Origin: Rhizobium tropici CIAT 899
Lineage (GTDB): Bacteria > Pseudomonadota > Alphaproteobacteria > Rhizobiales > Rhizobiaceae
DNA length: 64,000 nucleotides
Assembly: GCF_000330885.1 (NCBI RefSeq)
Contig: NC_020061.1
Coordinates: 472,717 to 536,716, forward strand
Reading direction: 5' to 3'
The position numbers and the translations under genes are program-made. A model generated the notes under the pieces. That model saw only the letters and a list, made by a program, of their open reading frames with translations. It had not been told where the DNA came from and did no database searches. Below are positions 45,294 through 53,825 of this stretch, in pieces (the first letter of the stretch is position 1; each line of letters starts with the position of its first letter).

Positions 45294-45317
45294 ACGGCCC
45301 CGCTAAAGCGGGGCCGT
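45294..45317. terminator. Bidirectional terminator hairpin
   Basis: ACGGCCCCGC TAAA GCGGGGCCGT is a perfect 10-bp stem with a 4-base loop, eight bases after the DUF736 stop and 42 bases from the convergent HU stop. No T-run, but the stem is strong enough to stop both transcripts. Confidence 0.65.
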
Positions 45318-45358
45318 CGATCTCTCGGTTAAAGGCCGGCTCAGCGGTCCGCAAACCC

Positions 45359-47870
45359 TTACGTGTTCAAGGCGTCCTTCAGAGCCTTGGCAGGCTGGAA
45401 GCCCAGCTTTCTTGCCGCAGCAACCTTGATCGCCGCACCGGTCGACGGATTGCGGCCTTCGCGCTCCGGGGTATGCTGTCGGGTAGGAACGACCCGTTGC
45501 CGGGCCGCTCCTCCCTAAGAACTGTACGTGCGAGTTTCCCAGCATACAGCTCAAGCCTCCGCCAAGCCCTGTTAGACCAGAGCCGCCAGTTCCTGTGCAT
45601 CGGTATGAGATGTGGAATCACCGGGCCGATCCGTAACTTCCGACGGCAGACCGCGCCTTCCGGCGAAGTAGCTGTCCCACATGGGATCGAAAGGATTCGC
45701 TTCGGCGCGGATTTTGCAGTGGCGACGTATCGGTACGTCGGATGCGTGGATGAGGCGGATGAACTTGAAGTTTCCTGCCTTATCCTTCATCCCGGTGCGG
45801 AATACCCAGTCTCGTGTACCTTCCCGAGCGAAGTAACGATACTTCACCCAGCGAAGCGGCTTGTCCGGGTGTCTACGACAGGCCCACTGCCAGAGACATT
45901 TCCAGATGAGATGATCGACCTTGCGAAAGGTCTCCTTCGCCACCTGGTTGTGATGATAATTGGTCCATCCCCTTATGACCGGGTTTAGCGACATTATCAG
46001 ATACTCCTGCTTCACATCGGCGGCACCCTTGGTGATAGTTCGGATCTTGCGCATAAACGCCACCACGTTCTTCTTGGCGGGTTTGATGTGGGTATGCCCA
46101 TCATATCTGCGCACGTTCCAGCCGAGGAAGTCGAAACCTTCCTCGACCCGCACGATGCGAGTCTTTTCTTCAGACAGAGACAGGCCCCGTTCTGACAGAA
46201 ATTCCTCGACCATAGATTTCGCCTCCTCCAGCACTTCTTTTGAAGCACCTGTGACGACGAAGTCATCGGCGTAACGTATCAAGTGGACCTTGGTCAGGCT
46301 GTTGCGACGTCTTGGGCCGTAGAAGTCCCGTAACATCTTTTCCATTCCGTCCAAGGCCATGTTGGCGAGCGTGGGCGAGATTATTCCCCCTTGCGGAGTT
46401 CCCGCTTTCGTCGCGTGCCAGTCACCGTCCTTTATGTAACCGGAGTCCAGCCACTTCCGGAGCACCACCTTGTCCATGGGGATGTTGGCGATGAGCCAGT
46501 CCTTGCTGATTTCGTCGAAGCAGCCAGCAATGTCCGCATCCAAGACCCATTCCGCCGTGCCGCGCCCGCGCAGCGCGATAAAGCACTGCCGGGCCGCATC
46601 ACGGGTTGCTCGATACGGTCGAAAACCGTACGAATTAGGGTCTGCCGTCGTTTCCGCGACAGGTAGCAGAGCGAGCAGGTGAAGTGCCTGCATGGCCCTG
46701 TCCTTCATCGTCGGAATACCGAGCGGACGCAGTTTCTTGCTGTTTGCTTTCGGGATATATACCCGCCTCAACGGCAAAGGATGATACCCACGCCGTTTGA
46801 GCGACAATAATCCTCTGACGCACTTATCCGGTGTGTCCCAGATGATCCGGTCCACTCCGGGTGTTCTCTTTCCCTGATTTCCAGTAACCCGTTTCACCGC
46901 AAGCGCCTTGCCGCTGAACGAGTGGGTCAGCAGCCGTTGCAAGGCTTTCACCTTGCCCCAGCGACCTTCCTTAACTGCCTTCGCAATACGCATCTGCAGC
47001 CGTCGCACGTGTTGGTAAGCCTTGCGCCAGTCAATCTGGCCCCAGCTCGCCGCTTCGCGGGAGGCCGCACCAGTCACTGTTGTGACCGTCATTTGCCTGT
47101 CCTCCTGCCGAGGGTTCTGCACATTCTCTCGCGACGGGAGACCCGTCGGAAGTCTGCTCCCTTTCGGGCGGGGTGATGTTGGCGAGCCGCAACCCCTGTC
47201 CAAACCATTACAGTCCGGCGTTCGCTTTCTCCGACATCCTCTGCCCGCACCGCCAACAACTTTCCTTGCGGTCGGCCTGCCCATTGCCGGGCGACGATGC
47301 GGGTTTACCGTGTTTCACCTAAATAACGCGGGCGGGTTAGACCCTGCCTATCCGCCGGCGGTCCTTCGTCCGTGTGCCTCCAAAGTGAAGAGAAGCATCC
47401 GACCGCACACCTTTTGGTTCAAGCCTGTCAGCATCTTTGGCTTGTCAAATTTCACGACGTTTATCAGCAGTTCATTTGCATTGATCATACCACCCAGCCT
47501 AGCGCCCCATCCGCATTGATGCTCGCAGAAGATGCCTCAGCCTCACGACATCGGCATGGCCCGAAGGCCCGGCTACATTGTCCCGGCAGCTTCAAACCGG
47601 ACCGTTACCAGTCCCGCATGTGCCGGTAGGCTACTGATGACGGAACATCAGGTTTGTCCCGGAATATAAATCCCGTACAAACAATTACTTAGGCGACTTT
47701 CACGTCGCACTCACCTTGAATTTCCCGAAGCCGGGAATGAACGTCTCGGCGCCGGAGGTGGCAGCGGCCGTGATCGCCGCAAATACAGCTTCGACGATCG
47801 CCTTTCCCTGCACCTTCGTCAGGCCGTGGTCTGACGCGATCTTGTCAGCGATTTCATTTGTCGTGGTCAT
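45359..47870 (-). CDS. hup: HU-type DNA-binding protein gene split by a group II intron
   Basis: Exon 1 (47870-47711, 160 nt) encodes MTTTNEIADKIASDHGLTKV...AAITAAATSGAETFIPGFGKFKV. Exon 2 (45477-45359, 119 nt) encodes HTPEREGRNPSTGAAIKVAAARKLGFQPAKALKDALNT. Together they make 279 nt, exactly 93 codons, and the junction codon reads AAG (Lys) in the expected GKFKVK-x-TPEREGRNP HU signature. HU dimers bend and compact DNA. Without splicing the protein would stop four codons into the intron, so expression depends on RNA splicing. A plasmid-borne HU may act in plasmid compaction or transfer. Confidence 0.88.
45478..47710 (-). mobile_element. Group II intron
   Basis: A 2233-bp intron. The 5' end reads GTGCGACGTGAAAGTCGCC, the usual GUGYG start with a short domain I stem. 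Domain V is visible at 45519-45552 (GAGCTGTATGC, then GGGAAACTCGCACG, then TACAGTTC), the most conserved group II structure. A domain VI-like hairpin follows, and the intron ends ...CTACCCGAC. It carries its own reverse transcriptase. Exact insertion in an HU frame with restored codons supports a splicing-competent element. Confidence 0.93.
45572..47092 (-). CDS. ltrA: Group II intron reverse transcriptase/maturase
   Basis: A 506-residue intron-encoded protein in domain IV. RT blocks: RVYIPKANSKKLRPLGIPTMKDRAMQ, SYGFRPYRATRDAARQ, WVLDADIAGCFDEISKDWL, GTPQGGIISPTLANMALDGME, then the active site LIRYADDFVVTG (YADD). The thumb/maturase domain X surrounds WTNYHHNQVAKETFRKVD. The C-terminal region (RRHCKIRAEANPFDPMWDSYF) resembles the end of HNH-containing types, but no full HNH motif is clear. 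The ATG giving MTVTTVTGAASREA was chosen because upstream residues are atypical. Needed for splicing and retrohoming. Confidence 0.93.
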   Translation of the reverse strand: MTVTTVTGAASREAASWGQIDWRKAYQHVRRLQMRIAKAVKEGRWGKVKALQRLLTHSFSGKALAVKRVTGNQGKRTPGVDRIIWDTPDKCVRGLLSLKRRGYHPLPLRRVYIPKANSKKLRPLGIPTMKDRAMQALHLLALLPVAETTADPNSYGFRPYRATRDAARQCFIALRGRGTAEWVLDADIAGCFDEISKDWLIANIPMDKVVLRKWLDSGYIKDGDWHATKAGTPQGGIISPTLANMALDGMEKMLRDFYGPRRRNSLTKVHLIRYADDFVVTGASKEVLEEAKSMVEEFLSERGLSLSEEKTRIVRVEEGFDFLGWNVRRYDGHTHIKPAKKNVVAFMRKIRTITKGAADVKQEYLIMSLNPVIRGWTNYHHNQVAKETFRKVDHLIWKCLWQWACRRHPDKPLRWVKYRYFAREGTRDWVFRTGMKDKAGNFKFIRLIHASDVPIRRHCKIRAEANPFDPMWDSYFAGRRGLPSEVTDRPGDSTSHTDAQELAALV

Positions 47871-47991
47871 CGATTTCTCCTCGTTTCAAGAAGGAAATCA
47901 TTTCCACCGGAGCCGCAGCCTGTCACGCAAACACCTATCTGGAGGCCAGACAATCGACGGTTCTCCACAGAAAGTGCGGAATCACGACTCC

Positions 47992-48603
47992 TTATTCGGT
48001 TGCGATGGACCGAACCGCTTTGGCAACGACCTCCAGAGCGTGCACGTCGAGTTCAATGACCCCATCAGACTTCTCGCCGATCGTTTTCGGCTTTGCGCCG
48101 CTGTTGTCCCAGATCCAGGCCTTGTCGGCTTGTTCCAGAAACCAGGGAAATTGCTCAAGGGACCGTTGGTACCGCTGGCGGACTTTTTCGTCGGGTACCG
48201 GATGTCCGCCTTTGGCTACGCGCAACTTGATCCGCTCGATCGAGCGCTCGGGGCTATCGACGACGACATATAAGAACCAGACCGCGAATCCGAGCGCCTT
48301 CGCCGCTACCACGAGACGTCGATACTTCTCTGTCGACAGGACTGTTTCGACGCCGATTGTTTTGTGGACGTTGATCGACGCTTCAAGCCAAGACTCGATC
48401 CGTTGAACCGCGGTTAGGTTGGCTTCCAGCGGCGGTCTGGACTCGACTTTGCTGATTCTGGCAGCCAGTAGATCCGGATTTACGATCCAGACTGAGCGAC
48501 CTTCCATTTCAAGGTCGGCATTCTCGTACACGCTGCTTTTCCCAGAGCCATTTGGCCCGGCGATGATCAGGAAGACTGGCTGCTCAATCTTCGATGGGAG
48601 CAC
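47992..48603 (-). CDS. Zeta-toxin-family kinase
   Basis: A 203-residue P-loop protein: FLIIAGPNGSGKSSVYENADLE holds Walker A, with VWIVNPDLLAARISK (catalytic Asp region), HKTIGVETVLSTEKYRRLVVAAK (the zeta ETV-x-S motif) and ERSIERIKLRVAKGGHPVPDEKVRQRYQRS (substrate Arg loop). Zeta toxins phosphorylate UDP-amino sugars and block cell-wall synthesis. The start is taken as the GTG at 48603; a TTG two codons earlier is also in frame. It overlaps the preceding small gene by 20 bases, which is probably its antitoxin. Confidence 0.85.
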   Translation of the reverse strand: MLPSKIEQPVFLIIAGPNGSGKSSVYENADLEMEGRSVWIVNPDLLAARISKVESRPPLEANLTAVQRIESWLEASINVHKTIGVETVLSTEKYRRLVVAAKALGFAVWFLYVVVDSPERSIERIKLRVAKGGHPVPDEKVRQRYQRSLEQFPWFLEQADKAWIWDNSGAKPKTIGEKSDGVIELDVHALEVVAKAVRSIATE

Positions 48604-48826
48604 GATCAAGGACGCCAGTTACAGCCTTGTTCTCGCGACGCGCCTTGGCGACATTCTTGCTGAACACGTAGCTCAGATCTTTTCCGAGCGTCTTGCTCTG
48701 CGCGTCGATCGTCCGAACAGTCAGAAACTGCCCGGTACCTGCGTCACGCACGCGTTTCTGCGTGACCGCGGTATCGCGTACGCCGACTTTGGCACTTCCA
48801 AATTTTTTGACGACGACTTTGGCCAT
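48584..48826 (-). CDS. Small protein upstream of the zeta toxin, probable antitoxin
   Basis: An 80-residue basic protein: MAKVVVKKFGSAKVGVRDTAV, then TQKRVRDAGTGQFLTVRTIDAQ and KDLSYVFSKNVAKARRENKAVTGVLDRAP. Not an epsilon antitoxin by sequence. It overlaps the toxin gene and lies on the same strand just upstream, the usual antitoxin position; the end has an Arg/Lys-rich segment. The ATG at 48826 was chosen because residues encoded upstream look non-coding. Confidence 0.6.
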   Translation of the reverse strand: MAKVVVKKFGSAKVGVRDTAVTQKRVRDAGTGQFLTVRTIDAQSKTLGKDLSYVFSKNVAKARRENKAVTGVLDRAPIED

Positions 48827-49305
48827 GTCTGCTCCAACCTTTCCGCAAATATAGCAATCATTTTCCCACCCGAAAAGAGCCTGTTGGCTTTTGACTGGAG
48901 GGTGTGCGAGCCTTGCTATGAGAGCGAACGGCTTCACGTTGAAGGCGAAGCAGCCGAATCGCATTGCGAAATCTACCAGGCGTGGGCCGCCACTGTCATG
49001 TCCCTTTGTCTGGTTATTCGTGGCTCCAGGGGCGCCTCGATGGGGCACGTCTGACGCGGACCGGCTGCGCCTCGCTCGCTACCCGCAACGGCGCTTCGAA
49101 ATTTTCATCACCAACCGGGACTGAGCCGGAAACGCCCCACCGTGAGGCGGGGCCGACTGGCCAGATAGGCAAGCCGACGACAGACATCGAGCCTGCCGCC
49201 GGCTTTTTCGGTGCGATACGGAACCGGAATATGTTCGGCGTCAAGATCCCGTTCTTCGTCGAGATCGAGATGTCCTTCGAGACCGACTGGAACAGGCGCC
49301 GATGA
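48827..49305. other. Intergenic stretch with decayed coding remnants
   Basis: About 480 bases. Near 49100 a short frame ends FEIFITNRD and a later one reads GAIRNRNMFGVKIPFFVEIEMSFETDWNRRR to 49305. Both look like tails of lost genes but cannot be named. Confidence 0.4.
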
Positions 49306-49323
49306 GGCCCGCTTCGGCGGGCC
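49306..49323. terminator. UUCG-capped terminator hairpin
   Basis: GGCCCGC TTCG GCGGGCC: a 7-bp stem with the extra-stable UUCG loop, between the remnant frame ending at 49305 (plus) and the WGR gene ending at 49328 (minus). Likely stops transcription from both sides. Confidence 0.7.
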
Positions 49324-49327
49324 ATTC

Positions 49328-49585
49328 TCATGTTGGCACGGAGGTGCGTGGACGATAGCCGCGCTTTCGTTTCTGCCGCAGCAGGTCGAGAAACAGTTCG
49401 ACTGCTTCCTCTTCCCGCCCGAAATGGTGGACCATCATCTGACCCTTCGTGCCGATGCGGCCCCATTTCCGGAGCAGGCAGACATCCCCGAACAGGTTGG
49501 GCTCGATCGACATGGCGTAGTAGCGCGCCATGTTTCTGGCGGCGTCAGAGCGTTCGACATAAAGATGGTACGGTTGCGCGATCAT
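49328..49585 (-). CDS. WGR-domain protein
   Basis: An 85-residue protein made almost entirely of a WGR domain: YHLYVERSDAARNMARYYAMSIEPNLFGDVCLLRKWGRIGTKGQ contains the Trp-Gly-Arg signature, then HFGREEEAVELFLDLLRQKRKRGY. WGR domains bind nucleic acids (as in PARPs). Such stand-alone copies are frequent on rhizobial plasmids. The ATG giving MIAQPYHLYVE was used. Confidence 0.85.
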   Translation of the reverse strand: MIAQPYHLYVERSDAARNMARYYAMSIEPNLFGDVCLLRKWGRIGTKGQMMVHHFGREEEAVELFLDLLRQKRKRGYRPRTSVPT

Positions 49586-49946
49586 GAGACAAGAATCGCC
49601 TATGCCGGGAATCGCGTCCAACGAGACTTATGAATCGGTCGGCAAGGATCGATTCATATCGCTGATGACCTGCGACCGGACACGATGGCCTTGCTCGAAT
49701 TTGCCTGATGACGGTCCGTGCGGATGGCGACCATCGATAAGGAACTTAAACCAATTCCGCGGGATTTCCTTTCGAGGCTGGGCTTGGCACAATGAGCGTC
49801 TTCGACTGCCGCCGACATCAGATGATAGAGGTTTAATTTCAGGGAGCTTCGCTTTTTTTAGGCGTGCGCTGGCGCAGGTTTCTCACTTCGCCGGGATTTC
49901 ACCTCCGAGAAGATCATAAATTTCGAAAATAGCATGAGGATGTCAC
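49586..49946. other. Intergenic stretch with no gene seen
   Basis: About 360 bases between the WGR gene and a small membrane-protein gene. No supportable frame. Confidence 0.4.
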
Positions 49947-50123
49947 ATGAAAGGCTATCTTCCCTATGTCATCGGCGCATTGTTGGGCGCCATCGTCGCG
50001 GTCGCTGTGTCCATTCTCTTCGGCCTTGATGGGATGTTCCAGCTTGCGGTCTTGGCGCTGCTGCCGGTTCTGGGTGCTGCGCTGGTCGAGCGCTTTTACT
50101 ATCGCGGGTCACGAGCGCGCTAA
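49947..50123 (+). CDS. Small two-helix membrane protein
   Basis: A 58-residue protein: MKGYLPYVIGALLGAIVAVAV, then SILFGLDGMFQLAVLALLPVLGAALVERFYYRGSRAR. Two hydrophobic helices separated by a short polar turn, with a positive end that predicts a cytoplasmic C-terminus. GAGGA lies seven bases before the ATG, and codon use looks normal. It sits beside the conjugation region; function unknown. Confidence 0.6.
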   Translation: MKGYLPYVIGALLGAIVAVAVSILFGLDGMFQLAVLALLPVLGAALVERFYYRGSRAR

Positions 50124-50272
50124 CGTGACTATCAACAGATGGATATCGGGCCTCGGTCGTGCAAAGCCGACGGTTCTTGGGCGAGACGCCTGCGGCGCAC
50201 GGCTCTATTCGCGATGCTCACGGTGCCCGAAAACGGTCTCCGCCCATCCAGGTGCGATCCTCTCGCAGCCCC

Positions 50273-50875
50273 TCACCCGCACCATCCATGTCTTGCGCCG
50301 TCCCAGCGCCGGGCAAGACCTTCATCGATGAGGCGGTCGCCGAGCGAGCGCCCTTCCCGTGTAACGGTCCGGAGTTTTCGGCCATACTTGTCCTCGTCCC
50401 GCAAGCCTACTGACAACGAGAACTTGCCGGCGTTCAGAAGCGCCAGCAGGCGCGCTTTCGCTGCCTCGCCCTTGATCCGTTCCGCCTCGCAGCGCGGTGG
50501 GCTGAGCTCCGGCGTGTCGATGTCAGCGATGCGGATTTTTTCTCCCCCAAACCAGAAAGTGTCGCCATCGACGACGCAGTTCATTCGCACGCTCTCGCCG
50601 CACAACGAAAACGTGGCCTGCGACGTATCCGTTGTCGGCGCCTTGGCCAAAGCTAAGATGCCAGAAAGATCGCCGGCGCCGGCAAACGCAAACCATCCGC
50701 CTGCTCCAATGATGATGGCTGAGATGACCGCCATCAGCGACTTGCGCGGGCCGTTCTGTCCAGTTCGGAATTTTCGCTGCGGCCGATATCGATCGCTCCC
50801 GCGGCCGGATTTGCGCCGCGGTCTCAACGGCACCACATTCGATTTCGCCACGTGCCTGTCCTCTGCTGTTCGCAT
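50273..50875 (-). CDS. Membrane-anchored thermonuclease-like nuclease (SNase fold)
   Basis: A roughly 200-residue protein. One transmembrane anchor (SLMAVISAIIIGAGGWFAFAGAG, about residues 48-70) precedes a staphylococcal-nuclease domain: CVVDGDTFWFGGEKIRIADIDTPELSPPRCEAE carries the Asp/Arg/Asp active-site residues. ERIKGEAAKARLLALL and YGRKLRTVTREGRSLGDRLIDEGLARRW complete the fold. Genes of this type often lie beside traG on rhizobial plasmids. It probably acts in the periplasm; a role in transfer or DNA turnover is not established. Start at ATG 50875; a GTG eight codons later is possible. Confidence 0.82.
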   Translation of the reverse strand: MRTAEDRHVAKSNVVPLRPRRKSGRGSDRYRPQRKFRTGQNGPRKSLMAVISAIIIGAGGWFAFAGAGDLSGILALAKAPTTDTSQATFSLCGESVRMNCVVDGDTFWFGGEKIRIADIDTPELSPPRCEAERIKGEAAKARLLALLNAGKFSLSVGLRDEDKYGRKLRTVTREGRSLGDRLIDEGLARRWDGARHGWCG

Positions 50876-51083
50876 CAATCTACGTCGAGCCCGGTTTCTT
50901 CTGTCTTTACGAACAAGCCGGCCTCAGATGGAGTTTAGGAGCGGGCGCAGTCGGTCCCGCCTCCCCGGTGTGGGCCACTATGTTGAGGCTCCTGCGGCTG
51001 CGCTTTTTCCCGCTCCTTGCACGACGAGAATTCCAGAAATCCCGCCCTTCGGCGGACGCCCACGCTGATTTCTCCGATACTCT

Positions 51084-53060
51084 TCATTGTTCTCGATCGG
51101 CCTTGCTCGCTGCGCTGCGCGCCGGCCGATCGGGCGAATTCTCTGCGGGGTTCGCTGCTTTCGAAAACGCTCTCGCGCCCACGCACCCCTTCATATCGTC
51201 ACGCCGAAACCAGATCGCGCGTCCGCATCTGAGCGGCGCGTTTCCGGCGGTGAAGACGATCTGCTCGTCGGCCCGCATGCGCAGCACCTCGTGCGGCTGG
51301 ATCAGCGGCCTGGCGGCGAGTTGCTTCGACCGCGTGCGCGACGATCCTTTCGATTGGACACTGCGGCTGACCTGATCGATCTCGACGGTCGTCATGCCGC
51401 AGCGGCGTGAGATGTAGTCGGCAGTCTCGGGATCGTTGATCGCGGCGAATGAAATCCAGCTTGCGCTCTCGAACCATTTGCTCGCCGCATCGCGGCCGCC
51501 ATAGGTCTCGCGCATCTGGCCGATCGACTGGTAGATCATGGTCAGCGTGATTCCATACTTACGGCCGGCGTCGCGCGCGGTCTCCAGGATGCGCATGTAG
51601 CCGAGGCGCGCCACCTCATCGAGAAGGAACAGTGCCCTTCCCTGCATCTCTCCGTTGCGGTTGTAGATCGCGTTCAGAAACGCGCCGATGATGACGCGCG
51701 CCAGGCCCGCATGCGTCTCCAGCGTCTTGAGATCGATGTTGATGAAGACATCCGTCTTTCCGTCCGCCAGATCGCTCGTCGAAAAGGAAGTTCCCGAGAC
51801 CAGCGCGGCGTAGTTCGGATAGGACAGCCAGTGCGTTTCCTTGACCGCGTTGGCATATACGCCCGAGAAGGTTTCCGGCGTCATGTTGACGAAGGCTGCG
51901 ACATTCTCCTTGACGAAATCCGAATTCGAATCGTCGTAGATTTCATGCAGCCGCTGGCGCAGTTGGGGCTCTGGCTCGGACAGGTTCTTGCGTACTTGCC
52001 GGAGTGTCTGGTCGTTTTCCGTCGTGTGGCCTGAGAGGCAAACGTCGGCAATGAGAGCCGTCAGCAACTGCAAGGCCGAGGCGCGGAAGAAGTCGTCACG
52101 GACCCCACGCGCGCCACCGCTGTCGCTCATGATCCACGATGCGACGGAGGCGATATCCTCCTCTTTCGTTCCCCCGAACCGGCCGATCCAGTCGAGCGCG
52201 TTGAAGCCGATTTCCGAGTGTTTCGGATCGAGCACGAAGACGTCGCGGTTGGCGTCGCCACGGTGCTTCAACACCATTGGCGCAACCTCGTTCGAAGGAT
52301 CGAGGACAACGAGCGCGCCACCCCACTTGAGCGCCGTCGGGATCGTGACCGATGTCGTCTTGAAGCCGCCGGATCCGGCGAACACGATGCCGTGCGACGA
52401 GCCGAACGAGCCGTCGAAGCAAAGCAGCGGCGACTTGCCGCCCGCTCCCCAGCTCGCGGCGCTGTCGGCGCGAAACGATGGTGCCGCGATGCTATCCCGG
52501 TCGACCCGGTAGCGCTCGCCGATGACGATGCCGCCGCTCTCGGCAAACAGCTTTTCGGCTTGCGATAGTTTCATCCAGTCGGCCTCGCCGTGCAGCGCCC
52601 GTTTCCCAACGATGCGCTTCGGTTCGGCCCTCGCGAATGTCGCGTTGCCGGCAATCGCCACACGCATGCCGAACAGCGCCGACATCAGCACGGCAGCAGC
52701 CCCGATCGCCGTCGCGGGATCGAGATAGTTGAAGACGGTTTTGCCGGCCGGGACTTGTTCGAGATACGCGGAGAGCCTCGATGCCTCGCGCAGGACCGCT
52801 AGGACGAGCGTCGCTGTCGCGCCCGTGACAACGCCCCATCCTGCCGTCCTGATCCGCGCGGAGCCTGCGCTCGCAAACAGAAAGATGATGCCGACGACGG
52901 ACGCGGCGACATAGGGCAGAGCGATGCCGGCACGGCCGAGCATCTGCCGGGCGGCATCGCTCTTGCCGAAGTGGGATAGCCACAGTTCGGTCCCGGTCAT
53001 GCCGATGGCCATCAGCATCATCAACGCGCATGGCGCTACGAACAGCAGGATCCTAGTCAT
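51084..53060 (-). CDS. traG: TraG coupling protein (VirD4 family ATPase)
   Basis: A 658-residue inner-membrane coupling protein that delivers the relaxase-DNA complex to the mating pore. N-terminal transmembrane helices ([36 protein letters not shown]). Walker [16 protein letters not shown] near residue 225, Walker [14 protein letters not shown] near residue 475, and the T4CP motif [19 protein letters not shown]. The order traC-traD-traG matches Ti-type plasmids. The start overlaps the traD stop by eight bases, indicating coupled translation. Intact. Confidence 0.95.
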   Translation of the reverse strand: MTRILLFVAPCALMMLMAIGMTGTELWLSHFGKSDAARQMLGRAGIALPYVAASVVGIIFLFASAGSARIRTAGWGVVTGATATLVLAVLREASRLSAYLEQVPAGKTVFNYLDPATAIGAAAVLMSALFGMRVAIAGNATFARAEPKRIVGKRALHGEADWMKLSQAEKLFAESGGIVIGERYRVDRDSIAAPSFRADSAASWGAGGKSPLLCFDGSFGSSHGIVFAGSGGFKTTSVTIPTALKWGGALVVLDPSNEVAPMVLKHRGDANRDVFVLDPKHSEIGFNALDWIGRFGGTKEEDIASVASWIMSDSGGARGVRDDFFRASALQLLTALIADVCLSGHTTENDQTLRQVRKNLSEPEPQLRQRLHEIYDDSNSDFVKENVAAFVNMTPETFSGVYANAVKETHWLSYPNYAALVSGTSFSTSDLADGKTDVFINIDLKTLETHAGLARVIIGAFLNAIYNRNGEMQGRALFLLDEVARLGYMRILETARDAGRKYGITLTMIYQSIGQMRETYGGRDAASKWFESASWISFAAINDPETADYISRRCGMTTVEIDQVSRSVQSKGSSRTRSKQLAARPLIQPHEVLRMRADEQIVFTAGNAPLRCGRAIWFRRDDMKGCVGARAFSKAANPAENSPDRPARSAASKADREQ

Positions 53061-53268
53061 CTCTCTCTCCGAACGCTTCAGCACCGAGTGCGGCGAGCCG
53101 TGAGCGCTCCTGTGCGTCTCCCTTCAGGCGCGCGGCGGCATCGATGAGGAGCCCGAGCAGCAGCGCGCGCTTCTCGTAGCGCAGCCCCGCCTTGATGATC
53201 AGGCCGCCGAGCTCGATCTTTTCGCGCGTGTCCTTCTTGCGGGCATCTGATGTCGTGGATCTTCGCAT
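53053..53268 (-). CDS. traD: TraD, small conjugal transfer protein
   Basis: A 71-residue protein: [45 protein letters not shown]. Matches the short TraD of Ti-type systems in size and in the [13 protein letters not shown] core. Located between traC and traG as expected. Role: accessory to DNA processing, mechanism not defined. Confidence 0.9.
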   Translation of the reverse strand: MRRSTTSDARKKDTREKIELGGLIIKAGLRYEKRALLLGLLIDAAARLKGDAQERSRLAALGAEAFGERDD

Positions 53269-53272
53269 CCGC

Positions 53273-53569
53273 TCAAGCCTCGCCAGTCCTGCCCTCAGCC
53301 GTACCAGGCGGGTTCTGCGCGGCGGGCGCGCTGCCCTCGCCTGCGCCGCTTGCCCCCTTCCCTCCGGTCGAACGGACCTTGCCTCCGCGAAAGCGTTTCG
53401 CCAGATCCTCGAATGCTGCCTGCAGTTCACCCTCGTCGATCTCGATCTCACCGAGCCCGGCTTTAAGCGCGATCCGGCCGATGCGCTCGGCCTCCCGGGT
53501 CTCGGCGAGCTTCAATTGCTCCTGGAGCCTGGCGATTTCGTCGCGGATTTTCGAGGATGGTTTCTTCAT
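53273..53569 (-). CDS. traC: TraC, relaxosome accessory protein
   Basis: A 98-residue basic protein: [45 protein letters not shown], then [15 protein letters not shown] and a low-complexity Gly/Ala/Pro tail. The N-terminal helix is a coiled coil. In Ti-type plasmids TraC assists TraA at oriT. AAGGAG precedes the ATG. First gene of the leftward traCDG operon. Confidence 0.92.
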   Translation of the reverse strand: MKKPSSKIRDEIARLQEQLKLAETREAERIGRIALKAGLGEIEIDEGELQAAFEDLAKRFRGGKVRSTGGKGASGAGEGSAPAAQNPPGTAEGRTGEA

Positions 53570-53691
53570 GTCCGGATGTCTCCTTGGGTGCGAAAGCTTG
53601 TCTTTCGGACCCCATCTTCCGGATGTCGGTGCGGAACGCACTACTGTGAATCCTACAATCGCCAAGGGCGATGCTTTCGTGGATGATCCCG

Positions 53692-53747
53692 GCCGCTCGA
53701 CAAGAGCGGCATCCGAAGGGCGCAATTATACGTCGCTGGCGCGACGT
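53692..53747. other. oriT: Origin of transfer (oriT), Ti/RSF1010-like nick region
   Basis: Between the divergent traC and traA genes. GCCGCTC (53692-53698) and GAGCGGC (53704-53710) form one inverted repeat. It is followed by AAGGGCGCAATTATACG, which resembles the Ti/RSF1010-type nick sequence, and then by a second perfect repeat ACGTCGC TGGC GCGACGT (53730-53747). TraA should nick within the CGCAATTA region. Position, repeats and core all agree with known Ti-type oriT sites. Confidence 0.85.
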
Positions 53748-53825
53748 TCTTTTGAGAGCGCCTGGCGGAGCCGATCTCGCTGGCGAACATGTTGATTTTG
53801 CTCGGAATCGGGAGAGAATTCCGCC

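Noticed and set aside
53629-53641. GTGCG GAA CGCAC palindrome between traC and traA considered as a tra box
   Set aside because: The half-sites are one base too close and the AGATCT centre is missing. It may be a diverged site, but the evidence is not enough to annotate.
53692-53747. Tandem inverted repeats considered as a transcription terminator between traC and traA
   Set aside because: The genes are divergent so no terminator is expected, there is no T-tract, and the nick-like core between the repeats fits oriT.
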